This document shows positions 15,788 to 26,131 of a stretch of DNA of 64,000 nucleotides, one piece after another (the stretch's first letter is position 1; each line of letters starts with the position of its first letter). The translations under genes and the position numbers were made by a program. The notes beneath the pieces were generated by a model that was not told the DNA's origin, did no database searches, and saw nothing but the letters and a program-made list of their open reading frames with translations. This stretch comes from Selenomonadaceae bacterium. Lineage in GTDB: Bacteria; Bacillota; Negativicutes; Selenomonadales; Selenomonadaceae. Location of the stretch: the NCBI GenBank assembly GCA_030523645.1, contig JAUNIB010000002.1:62001-126000 (forward strand). Reading direction: 5' to 3'.

Positions 15788-18700
15788 TTACTCATTCAGA
15801 GCCGCATCGTCCTCAGCTTCTGCTGCGGGAGTTCTGCTTACCAGCTCGTAGTTAGGCTGAGCAATAACAACATTGTTGAAGAAGTCCGCACCACCGATGA
15901 CAAACTTCACCTCAGCCTTGCGCTCACGCCAATGCTCCTGATGACCGGCGCTGTAATGGTCGTGCTCCATCCAAGGGTACATGTCCTCAACCTTCAGCGG
16001 CAAATCAGCATCATGCTCATTGACGAAGATATACTCGATGTTCGGGTCGCCCTGATAGCTGTCGCCTGCACCGTAATAATTAGAGTCAGGTCCCAGCATC
16101 GGCTTCTTCGGATTCGGAGCATCCGGCTTGTACTTATCCGGCCCAAAGATGACAGGGTCATCATTAGGAATAACATTTACCTTGCCGTTTATGTCCGGAT
16201 TGGTGATAGGCTCCTGCCCGGGCTCAATCGGAATCTGTACATAAACCAAAGCACGATGAACAGCAGCATTGCCATCCAGCACAGTAAGGTTGTAGTTGCT
16301 CAGGTTAGGTATAGTGTTATTGAATTTCAGCGCACCCGTATAGTAGCCTTTAGGCGCGGTAATCTTGCCCGCTAAAGTATGAGCTCCCCCCGCCGCCGCT
16401 TCATTCTTATAGCCGCCACTCAGTCCGTTGATTTCAGCGCTGACACTGCTTGCGCTATCACCGTTAACCAGACCGCTAAGGCTAAAGCCATAAGTAGCCG
16501 GGTCAAATGCCGTACCGTAAACAGTCTCGGTATTGCCAATCTGAACCGTCAGATTGACCGGGTCTACATGAGATTTACCCTTCAACACGCTATCCCCCGT
16601 GACGCTATCCCTCGCGCGGTAATCTCCCGCATTTGCGCCGCCCAGCACAGCCGCCGCGGTCCAGTCATACGCGCCGACATTATTGGTAATACGACTGCCG
16701 CTATTGGGGAATGCCTGACTATCGTTGATATTCGTCAGTCCCAACAGGGTTACATCATCAGTCCCCAATATACCACCGGTGATATTGCCACTATAGCTGC
16801 CGGATTTAATTGTAGCGTTACCATAGTCTCTATAAACATCGCTCAAGGATACATCCAGCGGAGCCGGAGTAATCTTCAGCTGCGGAGCCGGAGTAGTCGG
16901 AACGCCTACGCCCGGATTATACGGGTCAGTTTTCGGAGTTACCAGCGGCGGAAGCGTATCCGGGTCCTTCCCTGCCGGAACAACCGGACCGTCAAGAGAA
17001 TCCGGCGTCGGCGGGGTGGTACCAGTCGGGGCATTCTTTACCTCAAAGAACTTAAAGCCCAGCATATTCGGATTAGCTGCGTCGATTTTATCGATGCCGT
17101 CAGGGGTAGAATCATATATGTAGTTCGTATTAATCTGATTCGAGGTCAGCAGAGTATAGCTGCCTGCATGAGTCTTACCATCACTGCCGGCAGTAGTAGT
17201 GTTGCCGATCATCAGATTCTTCTGTTCGTTACCAAGCTTATTATAGGTATTGAAGAAATCAGCAATCGTATGGTCTCCGGTTTCATCAGCGGCATACACA
17301 AAGCCTACATACTTTGCGTGGGTAAAGTTATCACTTTCCATTTCAGCCAGATAGGTTATATCCGCTACATATACTTTGGCTCTGTAAACTTTTTGACCGC
17401 CCTTAGTGAGTTCCTCCGGCTTGCCAACGAAGGTAATTTGGTTCTTAGCGTTGTAAACCGCGGTTGCATCGCCGACAAAATAGGTATTGGTCAGGAAGTT
17501 CGTCAGCAGCGGCGTAGAAGCGCCGTTTTGGAAATGCCACTTGGAGGCATCAAAGCCGACATAGGTTGCAGCATCATACTGCTCCTTTTCCGTAAGCGCC
17601 AGCCTGTTAGCAGTGCTGTCGCCACTTACGAAGGAAACAGTATTCTGGATAGTGCCCGCATTGTGGCCTATCAGATGGCTGCCGATTGTATCATTAGTGG
17701 CATATACACTGGAGACAATACCCGTGCTGCTATTCTCGCCTACTGCGTTACCAACATGGTTAGTGCCTGTTACTGCACCGACATTGTAGGAGTTCGCAAC
17801 AGTGCCGGTGTTTTGACCGACCAGACCGCCTACATAGTCATCGCCCTTAACGCCACGATCAGCAACAGCAATTTCCGCACCGGTTGCATCATAAGCACTG
17901 GTAGAGTTAAATACCTGGTCAACAGTACCGCTGTTAAAGCCAACGATACCGCCTACATAGTCAGTACCTGCTACCACGCCGGTGTTATACGCCAGCTGGA
18001 TAGTGCCGGTATTGACTGCTCTATAATCAGTACCATTGTTATTGCCAATCAGGCCGCCTACATATTTAGTACCTGTTACCTTACCATTATTATAGACATC
18101 ATACTTATAGAAATTACCGTCAGCAACAGTGTTCAAGGGATTATTGACATTTTCTCTGTCACGGCCACCGGTCACAATAGCATTATTCTGGCCAATGATA
18201 CCGCCTACATATTTATTACCAAATACGGTACCGGTAAGGTCGTTAGTAACATCGGTCATATAGACAGCGCTATTGTTCTGACCGATTACGCCGCCGATGA
18301 AATCACCGTTCTCATTACCAACAGCACCCCTATTGCGGATATAGCCCTGCACCTTGTAATCCAGATATGTCGGCTTGCCGGTATCTATATCATGTGCGGG
18401 ATTATAAATCTTAGAGCCGGCACCGGCCACCCTGCCATCGTTACGGCCAATAATACCGCCTACGAAGAAAGCAGCATCATTCAAGGTAACATTAGCATAG
18501 TTCAGAGCATCAGCCACAACACCGACCTCGCCCTTATCGCCTATGCCATTCAGGCCTACAACGCCGCCGAAATAGGAGGCATACTGCGTCCCATCCTTAG
18601 TATAGGCACCATCAATAGCAACCTTCAGACTGCCGTCAGCATGACCGCCGTCACCCTGATAAACATAGTCTTTATTGGTAGTGATGTTATATTTGTTGGT

Positions 18701-21700
18701 ATTCTTCATACCGACGATAACACCGGTATTCTTACCAACGATACCGCCTACATTCATAGCGCCGGAAATTTCGTTGTTCTGCATCAGGTTGATAGACTTC
18801 TGCAGGACGCCCTGATTCTCACCAATCAGACCGCCTACATTAACCTTGCCATATACAGAAGCAGCCTTACCGTTCAGCAGATTGGATACATCTGCATCCT
18901 TGCCGCTCACGCCAATCAGACCGCCTACATTGTAGCCGGTAGTAGCCGCTTTCTGATTCTTCTCATACTCCATACCGGCTTTAGCAACAATCTTACCGGA
19001 GTTACGACCGTAGATAATCTGACTGGGCTCCTCCTCGGTGCCAACCAGCAGCTCGCTATAGAACTTCTTGGCAGCATCATCAATGGCAGTGGAGCCACTC
19101 GTGCCGGTAATATCACCCTGACTATTGATAACGACCGTTGCAGGAGTACCTGCATCAACCGTTACCTGTATATTAGTAAACTCACTGGCCTTACCCTTGA
19201 TTTCACCATCGTTCACGCCGACCAGACCGCCGACATTTTCACCGGCAATTACATCACCGGCATTTGCCACATAGTAAACCTTACCGGAAACAGTATTCTT
19301 AATATTTCCAATGAGCAGCGTATCATTAGCGCCAAAGTTCTTGCCTACAATACCGCCGGTATTGCTCCAGCCCTTGACATGGCTGTCATTATAAGCATCG
19401 GCAATGGTACCGCCGGTTTCGGAAACATTTACCGCTCCATTGACAGCATCGGCCTCTGAGGTACCGACTACCGTACCATTAACCTTAAAGACTACCTTGT
19501 CATCAACAGTGCTGATTTCATACTTGTTACCGGCAGTGGACTTGCCGCCCTGGTTTTGCGCATTACGATATACGGTACGGTTTTCACCGGCAATACCGCC
19601 GACATTACCCGCACCGATGAATTTACCCGCATCGGCACCACCCTTGTGCTCATAGAGACCGGCGGTTACACCGAAAGCGTCAACATCTTTCATATAACCG
19701 GCATTCACACCGGCTACGCCGCCCAAGGAGGTTGCGCCACCTTCGGCTACGGAAACATCGGACTTAACACTGGTCTGGAACACAATACCGGCATTCATGC
19801 CTACAGCACCGCCAACATCTACCTGCGTATTGGCACTGTCGGAGTATACAACATCCTCAGCCGTAGAGTGAACAATAACGCCATGCTCTCCGTTGAAGCC
19901 GACCAGACCGCCGACGAACTTTGGCGTACTTCCGGTGTCGTCTTTGTCTCGTACAGTGTTGCCAAAGGTGTTAACAGATTTGATAACGCCATTATTAGTA
20001 CCGGCAACCAGACCGACACGGGAAGCAGTGCCCACCAGACGAGAAGCATTGATGTTCAGATTCGTGACTACGCCCTTCTCACCAATAGCAGCAAACAGAC
20101 CGGTATTACCGGCTACATTGCTGTCCGGAGTCAGAGAGTTCAGGTTATGACCCATGCCATCGAAGGTACCTGTATACTCGCCATATACATAACCGGTTCC
20201 ATTGTGAACGAGGCCGATAGATTCAAAGCCAACAATCTCCGAAGCATCAATATCATTCTTGAGGGCAAAATTAGTTTTTAATATAAGGTCTTTCTCTGCA
20301 TGTGCCGCCTGACCCTCGTTTAAGAGCCTTTCAGCTTCTGTAACAGCATCGTCCGCCGCCTGGCGTTGCAGAAGTCTTTTATTCCTTTCTGCCAACAAAG
20401 AGGTATATTCTGCATACTCGATGCTAGCCAACAGCTCAGGCTCCTTATCAAGCATTTTATTGTATACCTCATTCGTTTCAGCAATTTTAGTATTGTAAAT
20501 TGCATATTTGCCATCCATGGCAGCTTTATCTGTTGGATCCCCGGTTTGATCATATTTCTCTTTTGCTTCTACATATTCATCGAACGCCGTTTGCTCTGCT
20601 TCTTTCGCTGTTTGATAAGCATCCTCCTTATCCTTATAGCCACTTGCAGTTTTAGCATCCTTCAATTTATCGGCTATTACCGATTCCGAATAAGTAGTTG
20701 TCAAATCAGCTTCCGTGTTGGCGTAAACATTAGCTTTGTTGCTTTCAGCATTATTTTTTGCGGTTATTAAATCTGCAACTCCACTGGCAGATGCACCAAC
20801 GGCGTACATATCCTGCAAACCCTTAAGCTGCTCCGCATTGGAAATCCACAGGAACACTTTAGCCTTTTCATCTCCATTTTTGGCATTCAAGGAGTTTAAG
20901 CGTTCAATAAACGGTGTGGAACCGCTATCATATTTTTCGAAGTCTAATACATTACCGATATAGAAATCAAAGATAATCTTACCCTTATCCCCTATGGATT
21001 TACCGGCAGCGTCTTTAATGACAATTCTGTTCTTATCGGCACCGCTAAAGTCATCCAGCACCTTATTCATCAGAACCTTTTTGTCAATTCCTTTGGTTGT
21101 AGCACCCATATTGGACATATCAAATACTACGGAATCACCGGTCAGAGTTACCACCGATGAACCGGGATTGGAGGTGCCTATTGTCATATCGCTGTCTACG
21201 AAAATATCCTTGGCAGTGATATTGACATTACCATCGGACATAATCTTACCGGACTTATTAATACCTAAATATAAATCAGCCTTCTGCTCAGCCGTGACAT
21301 TAATATTACCGGCTGTACCATCGATATCAACCACTCTGTCAAATTGAGATGCTTTAGTAGGAATATCGTAAGGAACATTGGGAGTAACAGCCGATGTCCT
21401 CTCGTTCAGGTAAGTATAATTCTTAGTATAATATGCTGCTTTTGCCGCAGTGTTAGCTACACCCTCAATGGACAGTTTAAGATTGCTGCTATCCGTCCTA
21501 TCAATAGTATAAACATCCTCACCATCATCAAATTTTCCATTTCTGTTTCGATCAAAAAGCAGTTCCTTGTACTCATTTGAAGCAGAGGTTATTTTGCCGT
21601 ATGTAGTAATATTTTTGGCTTCTAAGTTGACATTTCCACCATAGGCATAAATGAGGCCATTAAAATTCAAATCACCGGTATTTGTGATAGTAACATTCTT

Positions 21701-24700
21701 ACCATAGAATTTTGAATCAGAGGCCAGATTCAGTGCACTGGTGTCGCCATTAATAGTCAGGTCGCCACCATCAGCCATAAATGTACCGGAGAAATAAGCA
21801 TCGCTGTTTACATTCGTAATGTTCAAGCCACCATTATTAACAACCAGACCGCCGCGTCCTGAAATTTTCGCACTAGCGTAATTTAAGTCCAGCACAGAAC
21901 CAGGGCTGTTAAGGTTGACAAAGGTCAGTAATGGATTTATCTCCGTGCCATATTGGACAGTGGCTATTCCTAATGTAGTCCCGTCAGTTTTAATAACATC
22001 TGAAATATGCGGCTTAAAAGCATTCAAAATAGGCAGGGTACTGCCAATACTGCCGTCTGTACCTTCGTACATTCTAAAATTCCCGGTAAATGGAGCTGCT
22101 GTCGTTGCAGTTGAGGCATAACTATCAACCAATTTATTAGAACCATTTTGCCAGCTGGCAACATCATATCTGGTATTGTAATTAATAGCCTTTACACCGG
22201 AGCCTAATACCGGTGAAGGAAATTTCGAGGAATCTTCCGGTCTTATAAAATATACATTGGTAAAGTTCGCTCCACCGGGTGCTATCGCATTAACGGTACC
22301 ATTATGAATACTTCCGTCCAATTTTCCCGAATATATCTCACCGGTAGAATACGCATTTGTAATATTAACCCCACCGCTTGTAATGTGACCAACTAAGCCG
22401 CCTGCTTTATTATTATTGGCAATGGAGCGTATCGTGCCAATATTATACGCATTTTCAATATTAATCGTACCGGCACCGGCCGAAGAGCCTCTGGATTGCA
22501 CTGATTCTGTAACGCCAATCAAGCCGCCTACCTGTGTGTCGCCCCCAGTCCGCTTGTAAACAAGGATGTTGCCGGCATTAAATACATCCTTCAGCGTTAC
22601 ATTGTTAAAATTATTTGGATCACCCGAACCTAACGAGCCGCTGATTTTATTAGCTTGCGCATAGCCTATAATACCGCCATTAACGCTGGCACCGACATAG
22701 ATATCGCCAATATTATAAGCCTTTTCAATCTCGCCAAGGAAACGCCCTGCTATACCACCGACATGAATACCATAAGTCTCGAAGGTCGAGTCGCCAATGA
22801 CACCGGCATTATAAACATCGTACATTCTGACAAAGCCGGTAGCCTGGGCTGTTACATCGCCTAAGATGCCGCCCATATTAGCCTGCTGACTTTCACTGGC
22901 ATTCGCAACCGAAGAACGAATATTTCCCAGATTATAGGAGCGTTCTATCTCACCGGTAAACATCTGTCCGGCAATACCGCCTATATCCGTATAGCCTATG
23001 ACCGTGCCCGTATTCGCAGCATTTCTGATGGCTGCACCCTCAATGTTAGTAACAGACACTGGGGAAACAGCAGCAGCACTCTGCGACATCGTAGTATTAT
23101 CAAAACCGCTACCATCTGCTTTGAAAGCTAACGCCTTGGTCTTATCGCGATATGATACCTTACCAACGATACCACCAATATTTGAAGCACGATTAATCTG
23201 TGTGACAGTCCCACCGACAGAATCAAAGGTATGTATAGTCCCTCGATTACGCACATTGTCAAGATATGATTGCTGTCCTTCCATATAGCCAACAACGCCG
23301 CCGATGTTACCGGTCATATACACATTTGCACCTGCGTTTGAGCGTACCGACTCTTTTGAGAAGCCGCTGCCGTCTTTCGCTCTTGCACCGGTTGCCGCAA
23401 CATCACCGCCGTTATTAGTAGCATCGAGGACCTTGGCATTTAGCAGGTCGCCAACAATACCGCCAACATTATGCGCACCTCTGATAATGTTTTCCTGATT
23501 TTCCACATTTTGGATTAGAACACCATAGCCGGTTACTGCGCTGTTATCTCTTATGACATTACCGGAGGAATTAACGGTTGCGGCATAGCCAACTATACCG
23601 CCCACATTACCGGAAATATGATAGTCATAGTTGCTTTCATGTGCAGTAACGGTTATTACATCGCCACTATTAACCGAATCCTTGATAAAGGTAGTTGGTT
23701 TATTTGAAGTGTCCGTAGTGCCAGCTGCATAGCCGACTATACCGCCTGCATTAGCAACAAGTACATCTCTTTTGCCGTCAAATGTTTTATATACATCAGA
23801 GGAAGCACCTGACTCATAAGTATCATTTTGGTTAGATGTCCAAAAATGATATTCGTTGTCGGTGTAGCCGGTGGCTTCAACTTTGCCATTGTTTTTTACA
23901 TTTTGCACCGTACCGGTCGCAAATGTACCTGCAATACCGCCAACATTGTAACAGCCCTCAATTTCAACATCGTTATAAATCTGGAAGCCGGCGTTACCAA
24001 CATTGGAATTATTCATAGCACCGGCAATACCGCCTACGTTATGTGAAGCAGGTATAGGCGCTAACTCTTTGGAAAAATAAGAAGCATTATTTCTGGTCGC
24101 CCAATCCTTCTTACTTGTGCCCGTTGGGCTAGTATCAGTTTGTAATTTAAATTTACCGTCCGGCTCTACAGAAAGCTTTGCATCACGTTCTTTAGTGTCA
24201 GAATCAGCAAGACCTACACCGTAATAGGTACCTTCAATATAATCGCCCGGATTAAATGTTGTTAGATCTGGAATGTTCTCAGTATACTCATCACCACCTA
24301 TAACCGCCTTCACTATTTTTATATGAAAGCGGGCACGATTAGTTGTTAAATAAATCGTATCGCCGACACGCAATTTATCATCCGCCGGTCTTTCCTGACT
24401 TACTGCATAGGTCGCCTCTGTCAGTTCAGCGGCAGTTTTGCTTGCATATCCGGTATCAGCCAATTTGAAATTTACGATACCCTTGACCGCACCGGTATTA
24501 AAGGTCTCGCCGGTAACATCAGTATAAGCAGCCTCACCAACAATACCGCCCACATTGGTATTGCCGCGGATCAAAGCTACATTTTCCGCATTTTTAATAT
24601 TAACCTTAGCGGTCGCGCTACCTTCTGCTTTACCAACAATACCGCCGACATTATTCACGCCCAATACGCGGGCGGAGTTCCTTACATTTTCAATTTTGAT

Positions 24701-26053
24701 GCCAGTACTTCCGGCAGCTGCATGACCAACAACGCCGCCAACCTTATCGTTGCCGACAATAGCTCCGGATACCAGATTTACATTACGAATGACGGCACCG
24801 TCACCTACATGACCAAACATACCAATATCGTCCTGGTCAGGGCGGTTAATGGTTAAGCCGTAAATGTCATAGCCCAGGCCATCAAATTTACCGGTAAAAG
24901 CAGTACCTCCAGAAGTTGGGTCGTTACCAATCGGATTAAAGCCCTTACCGCCGTCCAGTTCTTTCGTATTGATAGCCGCAATACCGTCCTTCAAGGCGAA
25001 GTCTTTATTTAGAATATTATTAGACTCACCAATACGCTCCAGCTGCGTAGAGTCCTCTACCCAGGCAAAGCCTACACGAGTAGAAGTACCATTAACATTT
25101 GCATAAATATTGCGCCATTTTTGCGAATTCTCGTAGGAGCCTTTTTGACCGGTTACATACGCATTAGCCTCTGCATCATAAGCAGTATAGCCGACGACAA
25201 TCTCTTTCGCATCGTCATTGATGGTTAGATAGTTGCCTGAAGGTACAGCATGAGAGGTATGGTTTTTAGCATTGGAAGCTGCTACAGATGTTGCAACAAA
25301 AGTTGCTGTATTATTGCCTGTTACACCCAAGTAAACCTTATCATCCGTAACATTATTTACTAAATTGCCTTCTACTTCGTGTTTACTATCAAAATGCGCG
25401 CCCAGCTCTACCTTATCACCTTCAAAGGTATACAGCTTATCCGCATCAATGACAACCCGCCCGCCGTCAAAAGAAATTGAGTTCGCATAGACATTGCCCA
25501 TGCTCATCAATTCGGCGTCGGTATGTATGGCCGAAGCAGGTAAAGAGCCGCCACCCCAGCTTGCCAAGGCAGTATCAGGATTTTCAATTCCATAGGAAGC
25601 AAGGTGCATATGACCTACATCAATCTGCGCACCCTTGCCGATGATTACACCGTTGGGGTTAATCAGCCAGACATTAGCCTCTGCACCGGCCTTTAAGCGG
25701 CCGTAAATCTCGGAGGCCACGCCGCCGTTGGTAGAATAGTTCAATACATTGTATGGCCCGGTTTGCGCACCGTTAAGGTTAAAATTAACGGTAGCGTTGG
25801 CGCCCACATTAAAGGTTTCCCAGTTGATTGCCGCATTTGTGGTTGTCTGGTTAACGGTCATTACGCCGTTGGCAGACATAATGGTACCTTTGCCGGCTGC
25901 GAATTGGCCGCCGGTAGGCAGGGCGTGGTTATCAACAGCCGCAAAGGTAGTAGTGCCGTACATAGCCATTACGCCGGCCAGCGCGGCTCTGATTCTGTTC
26001 AGTATTTTCTTTTTTAATTGATTTCTCTTTCTTTGTTTCCTTGTTATCTTCAT
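15788..26053 (-). CDS. Giant two-partner secretion exoprotein (TpsA, filamentous haemagglutinin-like, GLUG repeats)
   Basis: A 3,421-residue secreted protein. Residues 1-38 are an extended basic signal peptide (ends TTTFAA); 39 to about 300 form the TPS domain (GGQFAAGKGTI, NVLNYSTNGG, VWLINPNGVIIGKGA), which is recognised by the TpsB pore. From about 410 to 1300 and 1940 to 2800 come dense GLUG repeats (VGGIVGYAAG, IGGIAGQMFTG, VGGLVGQNTG and variants), predicted beta-helix. A charged coiled-coil insert (about 1784-1920, TAKEAEQTAFDEYVEAKEKY) separates the two repeat blocks. Residues about 3000-3060 are a Pro/Thr linker and about 3060-3260 contain MBG-like repeats (PLDVSLSDVYRDYG). Likely a surface adhesin. 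It starts 78 bp past the natural end of tpsB, whose frame is interrupted. Confidence 0.9.
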   Translation of the reverse strand: MKITRKQRKRNQLKKKILNRIRAALAGVMAMYGTTTFAAVDNHALPTGGQFAAGKGTIMSANGVMTVNQTTTNAAINWETFNVGANATVNFNLNGAQTGPYNVLNYSTNGGVASEIYGRLKAGAEANVWLINPNGVIIGKGAQIDVGHMHLASYGIENPDTALASWGGGSLPASAIHTDAELMSMGNVYANSISFDGGRVVIDADKLYTFEGDKVELGAHFDSKHEVEGNLVNNVTDDKVYLGVTGNNTATFVATSVAASNAKNHTSHAVPSGNYLTINDDAKEIVVGYTAYDAEANAYVTGQKGSYENSQKWRNIYANVNGTSTRVGFAWVEDSTQLERIGESNNILNKDFALKDGIAAINTKELDGGKGFNPIGNDPTSGGTAFTGKFDGLGYDIYGLTINRPDQDDIGMFGHVGDGAVIRNVNLVSGAIVGNDKVGGVVGHAAAGSTGIKIENVRNSARVLGVNNVGGIVGKAEGSATAKVNIKNAENVALIRGNTNVGGIVGEAAYTDVTGETFNTGAVKGIVNFKLADTGYASKTAAELTEATYAVSQERPADDKLRVGDTIYLTTNRARFHIKIVKAVIGGDEYTENIPDLTTFNPGDYIEGTYYGVGLADSDTKERDAKLSVEPDGKFKLQTDTSPTGTSKKDWATRNNASYFSKELAPIPASHNVGGIAGAMNNSNVGNAGFQIYNDVEIEGCYNVGGIAGTFATGTVQNVKNNGKVEATGYTDNEYHFWTSNQNDTYESGASSDVYKTFDGKRDVLVANAGGIVGYAAGTTDTSNKPTTFIKDSVNSGDVITVTAHESNYDYHISGNVGGIVGYAATVNSSGNVIRDNSAVTGYGVLIQNVENQENIIRGAHNVGGIVGDLLNAKVLDATNNGGDVAATGARAKDGSGFSKESVRSNAGANVYMTGNIGGVVGYMEGQQSYLDNVRNRGTIHTFDSVGGTVTQINRASNIGGIVGKVSYRDKTKALAFKADGSGFDNTTMSQSAAAVSPVSVTNIEGAAIRNAANTGTVIGYTDIGGIAGQMFTGEIERSYNLGNIRSSVANASESQQANMGGILGDVTAQATGFVRMYDVYNAGVIGDSTFETYGIHVGGIAGRFLGEIEKAYNIGDIYVGASVNGGIIGYAQANKISGSLGSGDPNNFNNVTLKDVFNAGNILVYKRTGGDTQVGGLIGVTESVQSRGSSAGAGTINIENAYNIGTIRSIANNNKAGGLVGHITSGGVNITNAYSTGEIYSGKLDGSIHNGTVNAIAPGGANFTNVYFIRPEDSSKFPSPVLGSGVKAINYNTRYDVASWQNGSNKLVDSYASTATTAAPFTGNFRMYEGTDGSIGSTLPILNAFKPHISDVIKTDGTTLGIATVQYGTEINPLLTFVNLNSPGSVLDLNYASAKISGRGGLVVNNGGLNITNVNSDAYFSGTFMADGGDLTINGDTSALNLASDSKFYGKNVTITNTGDLNFNGLIYAYGGNVNLEAKNITTYGKITSASNEYKELLFDRNRNGKFDDGEDVYTIDRTDSSNLKLSIEGVANTAAKAAYYTKNYTYLNERTSAVTPNVPYDIPTKASQFDRVVDIDGTAGNINVTAEQKADLYLGINKSGKIMSDGNVNITAKDIFVDSDMTIGTSNPGSSVVTLTGDSVVFDMSNMGATTKGIDKKVLMNKVLDDFSGADKNRIVIKDAAGKSIGDKGKIIFDFYIGNVLDFEKYDSGSTPFIERLNSLNAKNGDEKAKVFLWISNAEQLKGLQDMYAVGASASGVADLITAKNNAESNKANVYANTEADLTTTYSESVIADKLKDAKTASGYKDKEDAYQTAKEAEQTAFDEYVEAKEKYDQTGDPTDKAAMDGKYAIYNTKIAETNEVYNKMLDKEPELLASIEYAEYTSLLAERNKRLLQRQAADDAVTEAERLLNEGQAAHAEKDLILKTNFALKNDIDASEIVGFESIGLVHNGTGYVYGEYTGTFDGMGHNLNSLTPDSNVAGNTGLFAAIGEKGVVTNLNINASRLVGTASRVGLVAGTNNGVIKSVNTFGNTVRDKDDTGSTPKFVGGLVGFNGEHGVIVHSTAEDVVYSDSANTQVDVGGAVGMNAGIVFQTSVKSDVSVAEGGATSLGGVAGVNAGYMKDVDAFGVTAGLYEHKGGADAGKFIGAGNVGGIAGENRTVYRNAQNQGGKSTAGNKYEISTVDDKVVFKVNGTVVGTSEADAVNGAVNVSETGGTIADAYNDSHVKGWSNTGGIVGKNFGANDTLLIGNIKNTVSGKVYYVANAGDVIAGENVGGLVGVNDGEIKGKASEFTNIQVTVDAGTPATVVINSQGDITGTSGSTAIDDAAKKFYSELLVGTEEEPSQIIYGRNSGKIVAKAGMEYEKNQKAATTGYNVGGLIGVSGKDADVSNLLNGKAASVYGKVNVGGLIGENQGVLQKSINLMQNNEISGAMNVGGIVGKNTGVIVGMKNTNKYNITTNKDYVYQGDGGHADGSLKVAIDGAYTKDGTQYASYFGGVVGLNGIGDKGEVGVVADALNYANVTLNDAAFFVGGIIGRNDGRVAGAGSKIYNPAHDIDTGKPTYLDYKVQGYIRNRGAVGNENGDFIGGVIGQNNSAVYMTDVTNDLTGTVFGNKYVGGIIGQNNAIVTGGRDRENVNNPLNTVADGNFYKYDVYNNGKVTGTKYVGGLIGNNNGTDYRAVNTGTIQLAYNTGVVAGTDYVGGIVGFNSGTVDQVFNSTSAYDATGAEIAVADRGVKGDDYVGGLVGQNTGTVANSYNVGAVTGTNHVGNAVGENSSTGIVSSVYATNDTIGSHLIGHNAGTIQNTVSFVSGDSTANRLALTEKEQYDAATYVGFDASKWHFQNGASTPLLTNFLTNTYFVGDATAVYNAKNQITFVGKPEELTKGGQKVYRAKVYVADITYLAEMESDNFTHAKYVGFVYAADETGDHTIADFFNTYNKLGNEQKNLMIGNTTTAGSDGKTHAGSYTLLTSNQINTNYIYDSTPDGIDKIDAANPNMLGFKFFEVKNAPTGTTPPTPDSLDGPVVPAGKDPDTLPPLVTPKTDPYNPGVGVPTTPAPQLKITPAPLDVSLSDVYRDYGNATIKSGSYSGNITGGILGTDDVTLLGLTNINDSQAFPNSGSRITNNVGAYDWTAAAVLGGANAGDYRARDSVTGDSVLKGKSHVDPVNLTVQIGNTETVYGTAFDPATYGFSLSGLVNGDSASSVSAEINGLSGGYKNEAAAGGAHTLAGKITAPKGYYTGALKFNNTIPNLSNYNLTVLDGNAAVHRALVYVQIPIEPGQEPITNPDINGKVNVIPNDDPVIFGPDKYKPDAPNPKKPMLGPDSNYYGAGDSYQGDPNIEYIFVNEHDADLPLKVEDMYPWMEHDHYSAGHQEHWRERKAEVKFVIGGADFFNNVVIAQPNYELVSRTPAAEAEDDAALNE

Positions 26054-26131
26054 TCGATGGTTCCTTTCGATGTATCAAGTCTGTTGGGCAGGTTCGTCCT
26101 GCTCAACAGAGAACAGAGCAAATTTCTCTAA

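Noticed and set aside
16379-19459. A 1,026-codon open frame on the plus strand opposite the exoprotein gene.
   Set aside because: It lies wholly antisense to a clear TpsA gene; repetitive GLUG codons lack stops in the opposite frame. The translation is low-complexity and has no ribosome site or domain.
15788-26053. Regularly spaced short DNA repeats that might suggest a CRISPR array.
   Set aside because: They encode GLUG protein repeats in one continuous frame, with variable spacing and no unique spacers.
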